A stretch of 64,000 nt of DNA from Turnera subulata (Eukaryota; Streptophyta; Magnoliopsida; Malpighiales; Passifloraceae): the NCBI GenBank assembly GCA_028386065.3, contig JAKUCV010007828.1, positions 33,824-97,823 of the forward strand, written 5' to 3'. This document shows positions 11,923-23,142 of the stretch, piece by piece. Made by a program: the position numbers and the translations under genes. Positions within the stretch are counted from its first letter, which is position 1. Every line of letters starts with the position of its first letter. The notes beneath the pieces are model-generated. The model was not told the DNA's origin and made no database searches. It saw only the letters and a program-made list of their open reading frames with translations.

Positions 11923-13650
11923 AAAAGAGATAAATTTGAGCCACGGAGTAGGCCAGGAGTATTTATAGAATATCCTAGTGGACAGAAGAGATACCGAGTC
12001 TATGACCTTGATAGCAAGAAGATTTATGTCACTCGAGATGTGCATTTTCAAGAAGAAATCTTCCCTTTTGCAATAGCCGAAGACAAATTGCAATCACAAC
12101 GAGAGGCGTGTTTTGATGAGCCGCAACCACAGCAAGAGGCATGCTTTGATGAGCATCCAAATGAAGCACACTCACCAACACCAGATCATGTATCATGCGA
12201 TACAGATGAGATGCAAGAACCATGTAGTGATCATGAGCATGCCACCCAAATGGATCATTCACTCGCTAATGATGTTATGTCAGTTCCAAGCAATCAGAAT
12301 TTGTCGAGTAACAACCAACCGGAGTCATGCATTAGCAAACGATCAAGGCAAGTCTCACATATGTTATCTGGATATGATTATACTCTTCCCCCTTTATTGG
12401 TTCCCACAGTCGATACATCGCTCTCTCTTTCTCCTTCTGCTAACTCAACGGTATATCCTATGTCACAATTCATTTCATATTTAAAATTTTCTCCTACCCA
12501 CTCTGCTTTTTTAGCGGCCATCTCCTCCAATGATGAGCCTAAAGGATTTTATCAGGCAGTCCAACACAAACAATGGCGTGATGCCATGGCACAGGAGATT
12601 GCAGCTTTAGAAGCCAATCACACATGGACGCTAGAATCTTTGCCCCTTGGTAAACGGGCAATTGATTCTAAATGGGTATACAAAATCAAATACAAACCTG
12701 ATGGCAGTATAGAACGCTATAAGGCACGCCTTGTAGCAAAAGGATACACTCAAATAGAAGGCGTGGATTTCCATGAAACTTTTGCTCTAGTAGCCAACCT
12801 AGTCACAATTTGTTGCTTGCTGGCTGTTGCTTCAGTAAAAAATTGGGAATTGCATCAACTTGATGTAAATAATGCCTTCTTACACGGTGATCTCGAAGAA
12901 GAGGCATACATGAAAATTCTCCAAGACTTTTCCAAACAAGGGGAGCAACGGGTATGTCGCTTACGAAAATCCCTTTATGGGCTCCGTCAAGCTTCAAGAA
13001 ATTGGTATCATAAATTCACAGCCTCTCTTCTTAGTATTGGTTTTAGACAATCTAATGCTGATCATTCTCTGTTTACTTCATCACGCAATGGAGGATATTT
13101 TGTTGTTGTTCTTATTTATGTAGATGATGTTATCGTGACTGGCTATGATCATGATTGTATTCGTGATCTGAAGCAACATCTAGACACAAAGTTTCATATT
13201 AAGGATTTGGAAAGGCTCAAGTACTTCCTTGACATCGAAGTGGCACGTTCACCAGCAGGAATTATGATAAGCCAACGCAAGTATGTGCTTGACATCTTGG
13301 TAGATAGCGGTCTCACAGGCTGCAAACCAACAACATTTCCAATGGAGCAACAACATAAGCTTCAAACAGACGCAAGTGAACCTTGCAGTGACCCTGAACA
13401 ATAACGTCGTTTGGTGGGTCGTTTACTTTATCTTACAATCACACGATCAGATATTAGTTATGCAGTTCACATCTTAAGTCAATTCATGCAGACTCCTCAC
13501 CAGTCTCATCTTGAAGCTGCCCATAGGGTGTTACAATATCTTAAAGGAACATCTGGCCAAGGTATTCTTTTTCCTTCTAATAGTGAACTTCCCCTAGTGG
13601 CATATTGTGATGCTGATTGGGCAGGAGGGAGTGATGTAACAATACTTAGT
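11923..13650 (+). pseudogene. Ty1/copia retrotransposon remnant (integrase C-terminus, reverse transcriptase, partial RNase H)
   Basis: Reads in one frame from the integrase tail ([18 protein letters not shown], then [19 protein letters not shown]) through a linker into copia reverse transcriptase: [47 protein letters not shown] and the catalytic [11 protein letters not shown]. An in-frame TAA at 13402-13404 replaces the Tyr usual before RRLVGRLLYL. RNase H starts (SDISYAVHILSQFM, YCDADWAGGSD) and is cut off at about 13640 shortly before the TIR element. No LTRs, gag, protease or integrase core were found, so it is 5'-truncated, 3'-interrupted and dead. No target duplication was detected. Confidence 0.92.
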
Positions 13651-13971
13651 ATGGTGGGTCCCTCGGAGAGAGGGCCTTCACAATAATTGCACCGGAGATC
13701 CTATAACATTTTTCGAAAACTCATTTGAGTCTTAAAATCGAAAAACGACTCATTCAAGTCCTACTACATTTTAAAAGAAAACCAATTAAGTCTCCGTCTA
13801 TCATTCCATTAAATTTATGTTATCTTTAAGACTTTTTAGTCCTATAATTATATATAATATTATTTTAGTCCCAATATTTTTCTATAATTTTCATTTTAAT
13901 CCTTTACAAAATAATAAAAAATTAAGAAAGGAGCGACTCGAAACACTAAATACATATCTCTATGTATATTA

Positions 13972-14257
13972 GCCTTTAGGGTTTAGAATTTAGGATACAA
14001 AGTGTAGTAGTAAGTTGGAAATATTAAATATTAAAATCGTAAATTCTAAACCATAAATACAAAAACTAAAAATACTAAATTCTAAAATTCTCAATTTTAT
14101 ATCCTAAACCTTTAAATTTTAAATTTTAAAAACGTTAAACCCTAGACTAAAATTCCTAAAATCCTAAACTCTAAATCCTAAATCCTACATTCTAAACTCT
14201 AAACATTATATGCTCAGTCTTATATCATAAACCCTAAAAAATTGTAAGACCTTGAAC
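13972..14257. repeat. Degenerate telomere-like repeats, left block
   Basis: Many imperfect units around AAACCCTAAA / TAAATCCTAAA, running irregularly rather than as a strict heptamer array. They lie inside the TIR element and end at the target site of the solo LTR. Confidence 0.75.
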
Positions 14258-14262
14258 TCTAA

Positions 14263-16554
14263 TGAAGCGCCCCGACCCGTATTTACCGTACACAGTAAAC
14301 ACAAGCCGGAACTGTGACAACCCAACCCAACAAAGCCCAAGCATACAGTGTGAACTACAATAACTCGGCCCAATGGCCCAAAATAGTAAAACAACATAAA
14401 TAATAAATCCCGGCCCAATGGCCCAATAATAGTGAAAACATGCACAGCGGAAGTCTTAAATACTCACTAACACTGTATGCGACACATGCAAACTATGGAT
14501 CCGAGCCTGTCCAAGGGATAACGCTGCAGCCTGTCTGGAATGCACCAAGCTTGTACATGAAACAACTCATCCTACGGGATGAAAGCCCGCAGGTGAGGGG
14601 TGAGTCCGAAGTGCTCACCGACGAAGGAAAGACAATCAATATGCAACTAAAAATTACTCAAGGTCCAAATCACGTAAAAACCACCAAATTGAAAGACAAG
14701 ACCCAAAATCGGTCCAAGACCAAATGACTCAAATAAAATCCAATTATCCAATTTTATCTTTCCGGGCCCCGTCACGGATAAGCTAGGGTCGTACCAGGTT
14801 ATCAACCTGTTCCTGGTGCCAGATCAAAAAGAACCCAGGGATAGACATCCCAAAAATAACAAACCGGGATAGACATCCCAAGCATAGACATGCTTATCAC
14901 ACGAACCCAGATCATGGCCACCACAAAACAGTCTCTAACCATCCGGTCGTACCTCTACTTACCACGTGACAATTATATTACCGTCGTAAAAATCAAATCA
15001 CAGGGATCAACATCCCCAACCAAAATACCGGGATAGACATCCCATCCAAAATACCAAGGATCGACATCCTTGTCACAATTCATTAATTATACCATTACTC
15101 TTAATCCGAAAAAAAAACACAGAAAATCAAAAACGGTAATCAACATCCCAAAAATACCCAACAAGACTCCGGGATTAACATCCCGAACCAAAACACAGCA
15201 AAAGCACATTCGACAATGCACAATCATCAAAACATGATAACCGAGTAATATAGGCACATATTGAAGGAAATCCATCCTCACCTTGGCCGATTACTCAACT
15301 CCGGAAACTATGACCGGTCCGACGCCGGCTCCTCGGGTAACTGCCCGATATCCGAACCTATACAACAAATCATACATACACATGAATGCACATAATCGGT
15401 ATACTATGATGCCAATACTACGAAATTACCCATCCCGATACTTATCCTTTATTTCTATCTTTTACCGAAAATATTTACCGTACGTATTTCCGAATATAAT
15501 TTCGGTACCATACTTTAATTAAAATTATTTTTCAAAATACTTCCATAAAATAGCTATAATTTCCAAAATAATAATCTATATAGTTTTTCCAGAAAAATAA
15601 TAAGCTATTTATAATTTTCAGAAAATATTTATCTAGTATTTATCTTTTTCTAAATATATATAATAATAATATTTTCCAATGCAAAATATAATTAAATTTA
15701 GTTTCCAAAATACATATTTACATACATATAACAAAATCATAATTTTCCAGACGAAATAATATATATATTAAATTTTTCAGAAATTATTTACAAGGCATAT
15801 ATATATATTTTCCAATCTAACTATAATATTAATTTACAAACAAAATATAATTACCTTAATTGAAGAATATATTTCTAAACCAAACCCAGAATATTGCATG
15901 AAATTTTTCAAAATAATATGTACCATTTTATTCAGAAATTAATTATGTAAACAGGTTTATATATATATATATATTATTAAGTAAAATAAATAAAAAAAAA
16001 AAAGAAGAATCCGGATTGCAACCCAGGAAGGGCGCGACCCGGACGCAAAAATGGGCAAAACCTGTCTTACCTAGCGGGTTGACGCAACGCGACGGCGGTC
16101 GGTGGCATGAGCGGGGAAGACGCGCACAGCAGCAGACGCGGCGGACGGTGGCGACTCGAGGGAGGCCGAGAAAGAGGCGCGACGACGGCGGGCGGCAGAG
16201 CAGCGGCGGAGGAAAGCAGATCCGTGGGCAATCCGGCGGGTCAACGCCTCCTGCGCGCGCGTCCGGTGGCGGAATCAGTCGGGGCTGGCGGCGTTCGGTC
16301 GGCGACGGGACGGCGAGCAAACCTCCTTAGTTATTTTCCGGTGTGATTTTCCGAGAAATTCCGAAACCCGAAAAATACCAACTTAGTTCCGAAAAATCCA
16401 CGGGAAAATCACGAGCGCGGGAAAACCCTCGGTTTCGAAAAACGACTCCCGATTTACCTTGAATTAATTACCCAAGATTAATTCAACAGTAAATCACGGT
16501 AAATAGACTTTTACAGTCCAGTAAAAATCCAAAATTTTTACCCGGGCTGTTACA
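14263..16554 (-). mobile_element. Solo LTR (2,292 bp) with perfect 5-bp target duplication
   Basis: On the minus strand it begins TGTAACAGCCCGGG (at 16554) and ends GGGGCGCTTCA (at 14263), the TG...CA termini of an LTR with short inverted ends. It is flanked by TCTAA at 14258-14262 and again at 16555-16559. There is no internal region, primer-binding site or polyprotein, so this is a solo LTR left by recombination. It sits inside the telomere-like interior of the TIR element and is therefore younger. A second copy of the same family starts at 63802. The interior carries a GC-rich block (16016-16330), AT-rich runs (15500-15970) and a cluster of short palindromes (14838-15185). The gypsy lineage is likely from the terminal sequence but not proven. 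Confidence 0.87.
14838..15185. repeat. Cluster of seven short hairpins with a conserved loop inside the solo LTR
   Basis: Units of the form stem-NRAC-stem: GGGAT AGAC ATCCC at 14838-14851, 14866-14879 and 15030-15043; AGCAT AGAC ATGCT at 14881-14894; GGGAT CAAC ATCCC at 15003-15016; AAGGAT CGAC ATCCTT at 15056-15071; CGGGAT TAAC ATCCCG at 15170-15185. Stem changes are compensated on both sides, which argues for selection on pairing or for repeated copying of a palindrome. Confidence 0.8.
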
Positions 16555-16960
16555 TCTAAACCCTAAAATATTAAACCACTAAACCGTAAATCTTAAACCC
16601 TAAACCTTAAAATACTAAACCTTAAACTCTAAAATTTTAAATTCTAGATTCTAGATTCTTTAACTTTATATCATAGACATCTAAATTCTAAATTCTAAAA
16701 AACTTCAACTCTAAACTCTAACTCCTAAATTCTAATCTCCAAACCCAATACTCGAAAATCTTAAACTCTAAACCCTAAAATTTTGAAATTCTAAACCCAA
16801 AGCTCTTAACTTAAAAGTCTTAAACCCCTAATCGTAAAAACCTAAAATCTTAAATCCTACATCCTAATACCCTAAATCCTAAATCCTAAACCCTAAATCA
16901 TAAATTCTAGACCCTAAACCTTAAAACTTTAAATTTATTTTTATTTTAGCACTTAGGATT
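16555..16960. repeat. Degenerate telomere-like repeats, right block
   Basis: Continuation of the left block after the nested solo LTR: irregular AAACCCTAAA, AAATCCTAAA and TTAAACCCTAAA units up to the start of the right terminal inverted repeat. Confidence 0.75.
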
Positions 16961-17470
16961 TTAAGATTTAGTATGTTTGGCTTACTACTTCTTTTTTTAT
17001 CTTGAATTCTTAACCCTAAAATATAATATATGTAATAATGTGCATTTAATGGTTCGAGCCGCTCCTTTTTTATTTTTTTTATTTTATAAAGGATTAAAAC
17101 GAAAATTTTAAAAAATTATAAAGACTAAAATAATATTATATATACTTATAGGGACTAAAAATTCTTAAAAATAACAAAAAATTTGATGGAATCATGGTAT
17201 AGGACTTGAATGAGTTGTTTTTTTATTTTAGAACTCAAATGAATTTTCGAAAAATGTTATAGGACCTCTGGTGCAATTATCCCTTTGAAACTGGGTATGT
17301 GCTCTTCCCTCCTTTTTTTTTTTTCCCACCTTTTATTTGTCCTTTTCTTAATCGGCTGCACTCCGTTTGACATAACATAATACACTCGGCGTGGTTTGTC
17401 CACTTCACAATTTTTTCCACTTTACAAATGCAAAAATAACTATTCAGGAGAGAAGTACACTTGGAAAAAA

Positions 17471-20400
17471 CTAGTCCGAATCGGAGGAAATTTGAGCTCG
17501 ATCATCAAGTGTTGAAACCATTTTAGACAGCGTCTCTTCCATGGCTTCCAATTCATCCTTCCCAAAACCCCAACTTCTAACTATCTCTGTTCCAGGAGCT
17601 CCTTGTCGAAGTCCAAATCTACGGAGATTCCCCAATCTATTCTCCAAAAATGGCAGAACAGCATTGCTAGAACGTAGTCTAGCTGCCATTGGGATAGAAT
17701 GCACGTCAAGTGATCCCCTTGATGAACCTGCAATCGGTCTGCTCAATATCTCACCATGTTGGCCCACATGGTTCCCAAAGATCTTGGGAAATGGCAAGGG
17801 TATAGGAAGAGGGCAAAGTGCAACTGACAGATGGCAAAACTTTGGCCTTGTTGGTGCATGTTCATAATTGGCATTAACGGATTTTGTTACTTCAGAAACT
17901 GAGGCCTGTCGCCCTCCTGCAAGAGAAATGCTATGAATTAGGAGCATACTATGGATCACTATCAAGCATCAAAATGCAAAGACATTACACAGACAAGTTA
18001 TTCATAGGACCAAAGAACAGTTAGGCAATAGATTTTCTTTCAACCAGTCACTTTTCCTTATGCAAGGATCTTGCCTCAACATATCAAACTTACCTCTTTA
18101 AGCATTTTTCTTCATCTCTGCTCACAATCGCTCAAAAGTCTCATAGAAAAAAATTCCTTCAACATAAATGTTTTCAACATTCCACAGTTGAATTCGTGCA
18201 AAAAGTAATATGCCATAGGTACTAGTTACAGACTAGTTAGAAAGGATGCCATTCATGGCTCTGACACCAAGCAGTAGAAAATAAAAAATTAAGAAAATCC
18301 CCATCTGGTAATGAAAAAATCAGTATGAGAAGAAGTACCTGAACCTGAGGCTCCACAAACAGCCATGGATTCCACAGCCTGAGGATCTTCTGCATCGCTG
18401 GAAACTTCTGGGGTCAACGGCTGTAAATGCTCAAGCAAGGAATGCTCGACCATTTCCCCTACATTATAACATGATGAGAAGATTAGCTAACGTTTTGCCA
18501 AAAGGGGGCCAAGATGAAAGGTTAGCGGGATACATACCATCTATAGGTGGTGCAGGCATTGCAACATCTAAAATAGCCACCATATTTTGTCTCGCTTGCC
18601 CTGCTAAAATTTGTACAATCCCATTAACATCTAAACCACCAGAAACTTGAAACGAGTCTGCAGCGGGCTCAGGTGGCTCCATTCGGAAAGGCAGACTCAT
18701 AGAGTGTAAAGCAGCAGCATAAATTGAACTGCTGTGGTATGGCTTCTCATCTTTGATGAAGAGGAACGAGGAAGTTTGACCTTCACCACCAATTGACAAT
18801 AAAGAAAATTATAAAAAAGTAACAACAAAGACCAGAAACTTGAATGGTGAAGCTACTAGTTAAACAAACAGACAAAGATTTAAGTCTCAACTGCTAAATG
18901 AATCTGCAAAAATTAGCAAAAATGGTAAAGCAGCCTGATTCACTGAGAAACAATATTAGACACAAAGCAGCATTGAACGAAAAAGAAAAGCCATAATGGC
19001 ACTCAATACAAAGAAGCACACAAGAATCATTCGAACGTCACACTTACTTTTGCTTAAGGAGGGTAAACCAATCGGCACAATCACTTTACAGAAAGATGAT
19101 AGTCTTGAGAAAGAAACCGCATCATGAATGCTCCTTGAAATTGTTTGTTGGCGACTGATTGAATTTGTGCGAGAACTGGAACCTCTCACAGTGTACAGCA
19201 GAACTGGTGTATTACTATACTCATCGGCAACAACCTCCAAAAAGTCAGCAGCCAAAGCAGAGAAACACCCAGAATCATCAACAACGAATTGAAAACCCTG
19301 TAAAACACCAAAAGATGTAAGCCTAGGAGTTTGAACCAAATCAAACTATGTGAGAGGAATGTATCAGAGGATGTTTATGCGGAGGCTTCTGTGTTTAAAG
19401 GAAAGAAAAAAAAAAAAGCGACAAAGAATTAATCACTGTCTCAGCTATTTGCACTTTACTTCAACTCTCATCTAGTGTGGAGTGAAGTTGTCTGCTCATG
19501 CAGTGCTCATATCAGAACAAGTCAAAAGTTTCAGAAAATCAAGAAGTAAAAAGAAATTGACCAACAAAATGATATTATCTACTCCCTTTACACTCTTTTA
19601 CATTTCTTGCCTTGCTATTGATTCCACAAATTGGATAGATGGCTAAGATAATTACAGAGAATGCTACTGCCAAAAAGTCAAGCAAGTGCATTATTAATCA
19701 CAAAGCTTGTCAGTCAGACAACCAGGATATAGCTTTAAACGAGCGTATGAAAGTGAAGTATAAACATTCGAAATTGCATGAAAAAAGAAAAGACTAATAA
19801 ACTGAACAAGAGCCACCAAAGACAGGACAAACTGTCATGCAAGGTACTATACCTGAATATGGTCACACTCCTCTACAAAAAAGCGAAGCCTCTCACTTAT
19901 CTCATCCCCACGTAAACCCTCACAAAAGATATCCTTCCCAATTCCATAATTGTTAGATTCCTGAGTATCAATCCATAATCCACTTAACTCGTATAAACTC
20001 TGAGGATGATAGTGAACTTTTGAGAAATCTGTCCAATACTCAACATCACGCTCCAAACTTTCAACTATATCCTGGTCCTGAAATTTTCTTTGATTATCAC
20101 TCTGTCCATTGTCCATGCCATTCGACTGCTCTTCCTCATACAAACTTTGTAAGAAAACATTCTTCTTGCGAGGCTCAGATATATGAGTGGAGACACCACC
20201 CTTCCTGCAGAGTTTCGTTGCAGATTTGTTCATCCAAACATCACATGAAAAATAGCAGAAACAGACAAACACGAATGACCACAAGTTCTAGAAAAAGGCA
20301 ATATCAGGTATGATGATTCTTATGAGTTCATTAGAAATTCTAAAGCTACAGGGGAATGTCTAATTTAATTTCTCCCCTTGATCTTGACAACAAGAAGCTA

Positions 20401-21533
20401 CAGAAGCACAAACTAACACTAACAAAATGTCTAGGAGAGGAAGAGAAAAAGGCTGTTTATACATTTATCCACCCAACAAGTTAGCAACACAGAGTTGCGA
20501 ACTCTAAAGCAGCTGAAACCCAGAAATTGAACAAAGACAGGCAAGACAATGGCACACATTCGCGACCTAGGAGTCAACTGATCAAGGGGATATTTCAGAC
20601 TCTAAAAATCATCAATCCATGGCAAATCTGCTTGCTGAGAATGTATCGCAAGCACAGGTCATTCCCAAATATTCACGTGTACAATATATGAAGCAGTCAA
20701 CATGCATCAAACATTGCGCAAAACCTGATAGAGCAAGCTACATAACTCACAAGACTCTGCACTGAGAATTCCCACTGAAATAAACACAAACATATCAAAG
20801 TCTCACCAAGTAGCAACAGTGGTGGAAGCAGACGAATACGCCTCACTGTTATACAACCCACCATGCGAGCTCACACATCCTAACGACCCTGCAAAATCAA
20901 ACAATCAAAACTAAGTCAGCCAATCCATCCACTCCATCAAGACAGCTGCAACACTATCAAAAGCAATGTACAAACCAAAAGGAACAACGAAAACCCCGAA
21001 AAGAAGCTATCAACAGTTTTGACAAAAAATGTGAAGGGGGAAATCGGAGAGTACCTTGAGAATCAATGGAAAGGAGGCGAGGAGTGTAGGTAAGAATCCC
21101 CTGAACACGCAACAAGTTACATAACACCTCACTGGTTCACCCCAACCAAAACAACGCACAAGAAGTATAGAAAGAAAAAGTCAATTTTGACTTGACCATT
21201 TCCAAGTCAACCAAACAGGGGAAAAAATAATACTAGCGAAAACACACCTGCTGTGTCTCACCAGAACGGTACAGGGTATCCATGTTAAGGTGTTGCATTT
21301 GATTCTTGTAGACCGGGTCGCTCTCCGGATCCGCCGCCAACCCGAGCAACTCATCCTTTCATGGAAGTAAATAATCATTAAGTGGAAAAAATCAAGATTA
21401 AGAGTAAAAGGTGAGGGATTAAGAGAGAGAGGAAATGAAATGAAGTGAAGTGAAGTAGTACCTGGAAGTTCCAGAAATGGGAGCCAATGAAGTTGGCGAA
21501 GCCGCCAACTTGGACGGTAACTAACTCCCTCAT
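17471..21533 (-). CDS. DML1: Misato/DML1 homologue (tubulin-like protein)
   Basis: Member of the Misato family. These proteins have a tubulin/FtsZ-like N-terminal segment and are linked in animals and yeast to mitochondrial distribution and spindle behaviour; the plant role is poorly known. Nine exons join in frame: 21533-21462, 21355-21248, 21100-21055, 20888-20807, 20204-19853, 19297-19048, 18780-18538, 18458-18339, 17916-17471, giving 572 aa. The N-terminus MRELVTVQVGGFANFIGSHFW resembles the tubulin nucleotide-binding start. It is followed by DELLGL, NMDTLYRSGETQQ, TYTPRLLSID, then VEYWTDFSKVHYHPQSLYEL and FEGLRGDEI-like Misato segment II (here FCEGLRGDEISERLRFFVEECD). The C-terminus has GQHGEILSRPIAGSSRGSLDVHSIPMAARLRSS cut across the last exon. 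All junctions are GT-AG and no stop interrupts the frame. The start codon is only about 110 bp from a transposon nest, so most of its ancestral promoter has been displaced. Confidence 0.93.
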
Positions 21534-22636
21534 CGATTCTGGTGCTTGTGATTAATTAACAAAATCCAGCCGAGAAAATGTTTGTGGCGAGGGAGGAAGA
21601 GGGCTTTAGCGGTACAGTAGGAGACGGGAAGTGAGGTTTGGGACGGGATAACCCCACCGGGAGTCCTATACCTACCTTATCTCGAAATCCCATTTGAGTG
21701 AGTCCTATAACTTCTAAATCGATTTGAGTCCTATAACCTTAAAAAATAACACCAATCGAGTCCCGTCTAGTTTTCCGTCAATTTTTCCGTTATCTATGAC
21801 ATGTAATGGTCCACGTCACTTACTCATCATTGTGGACATTGATAATAAGCTGCCATGTCAAAGAAAAAAATTACCGTTATTACTATTAAACAAAGAAAGG
21901 GTAAAGGAAAAACAAGTAAAATAGTAAGAAAAACAAATTAAGCCGGCCGTTTTTCTCTTCTCTCTCAACTCTTACTCTCTTCTCAAATCGCCGGCCACCA
22001 AACAACTAGTGCCCATGCTCTCTTCCTCACCTCACAGCCACAGCAACACCATTAATTGTTATACCCACACACATCCACTTCGACAATACCCAAACACAAA
22101 CCCACGATAACTAATTGAAACGAATCCTAGTTAATTAAAAATACAATTTAAAGAGAAGAAAGAGGAGGCGCGGCCGAGACTCACCCAACTTTGGCTTCTG
22201 CGGTAGCGGCTCGAGATGTCGCAAACGTGGCCCAGCAACGCGACGGGCGCCAGGAGAGGGAGGATCGAGGGCTTCTGGGCTCAACAGTGGCCTGTGTTTT
22301 GTTCCTCGACAGTGGCGGCAGTGTCTAGAGGCGTTGGTGCTGCCCGGCGAGGGAGAAGCGGCGAGGGTGGCTTGCGGTGTGAGTAGAGGCAGAGGAAGTG
22401 CTCCTAAGGCTGTGCTTGGCGGTTCTCCACCGCACACGGCTGACGGGTCCGGACAGACGGCGCTTGAAGTCAAAATGGAAAGGGAGGAGAAGATGATGAA
22501 AAGGTAAGTGGCGGTGGCTGTTTGATCGGATGGGAGGAGGAGGAGGAGGGAAGAAAGGAGGTTTTGTGGGTGGGTTAATCGGATTGGAGATGGGGGTTTT
22601 TCTTTCTTTGATATAAGAGAAGAGAGATACTCCAGA

Positions 22637-22833
22637 TTAATTAGTGGGTGATTCGGTGGGTTTAATTTTGGTATGTTAATTAGTGGGTGGTTTTTATTTT
22701 GTTAAGTTAATTAGTGAGTAGGTTTAATTTTGTTAAGTTAATTAGTGGGTAGGTTTAATTTTGAAGCTAATTAGTGGTTGGGTTTAATTTTATTAAGTTA
22801 ATTAGTAGGTGGATTTTATTTTGTCAAGTTAAC
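22637..22833 (+). repeat. Six tandem copies of an about 31-bp unit
   Basis: Units start with TTAATTAGTGGGT and run on as AGGTTTAATTTTGTTAAG-like sequence, with lengths of 30-39 bp and several substitutions between copies. They lie inside the Mutator-like element just before the nested MITE. Confidence 0.75.
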
Positions 22834-23142
22834 CTTGTTTTAAATATTAATTATTATTAATTAATTATTAATTTTAACTTTCAAATTTTGCAATTTTTTT
22901 GTTTTTTTTTAATTTATACTCTCTCCGTTTCTTTTTAATTGACGTTCTAACAATTGGTATTTGTTTTAAATTAATTGACTTTTTGTTATATCCAATGCAT
23001 GTCTGATTTTTTTTCTTTATTTACCCCCTAAAAATAGGACCTATTAGATGGGGTAGTCTTTTTTTTTTTGGTCTGAAATCGAAGTCATATATTGAATATA
23101 TGCAAAATGTGTACAAAGCACACAAAACACAGAGCTTATGAA

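Larger units (their letters stand above)
13683..17280. mobile_element. Non-autonomous TIR element (Mutator-like appearance), split by a solo LTR
   Basis: Left end 13683 (ATAATTGCACC then TCCTATAACATTTTTCGAAA) and right end 17280 are inverted copies of each other. The similarity continues for roughly 350 bp on each side (about 13683-14035 and 16925-17280), including matching segments such as the GGAGCG..CTCGAA block. With the nested LTR removed the element is about 1.3 kb. It encodes nothing recognisable, and its interior is degenerate telomere-like repeat. Long TIRs without a transposase suggest a Mutator-like non-autonomous element, but no clean target duplication was found, so the superfamily is inferred. 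Confidence 0.75.

Noticed and set aside
14440..14727. 95-residue open frame inside the solo LTR
   Set aside because: Lies on the strand opposite to the LTR sense, has no recognisable domain, and LTRs do not normally encode proteins there.
16016..16346. Arg/Gly-rich open frames in the GC-rich block of the LTR
   Set aside because: Composition-driven frames within repetitive LTR sequence, with no conserved motif.
13972..16960. CCCTAAA-like repeats as a true telomere or telomere-proximal array
   Set aside because: The units are degenerate, irregular and enclosed by inverted repeats of a mobile element, with genes on both sides.
22135..22473. Pro-rich 112-residue minus-strand frame within the Mutator-like element
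   Set aside because: I considered a captured host exon, but there are no splice sites or recognisable family features. GC-rich composition explains the open frame.
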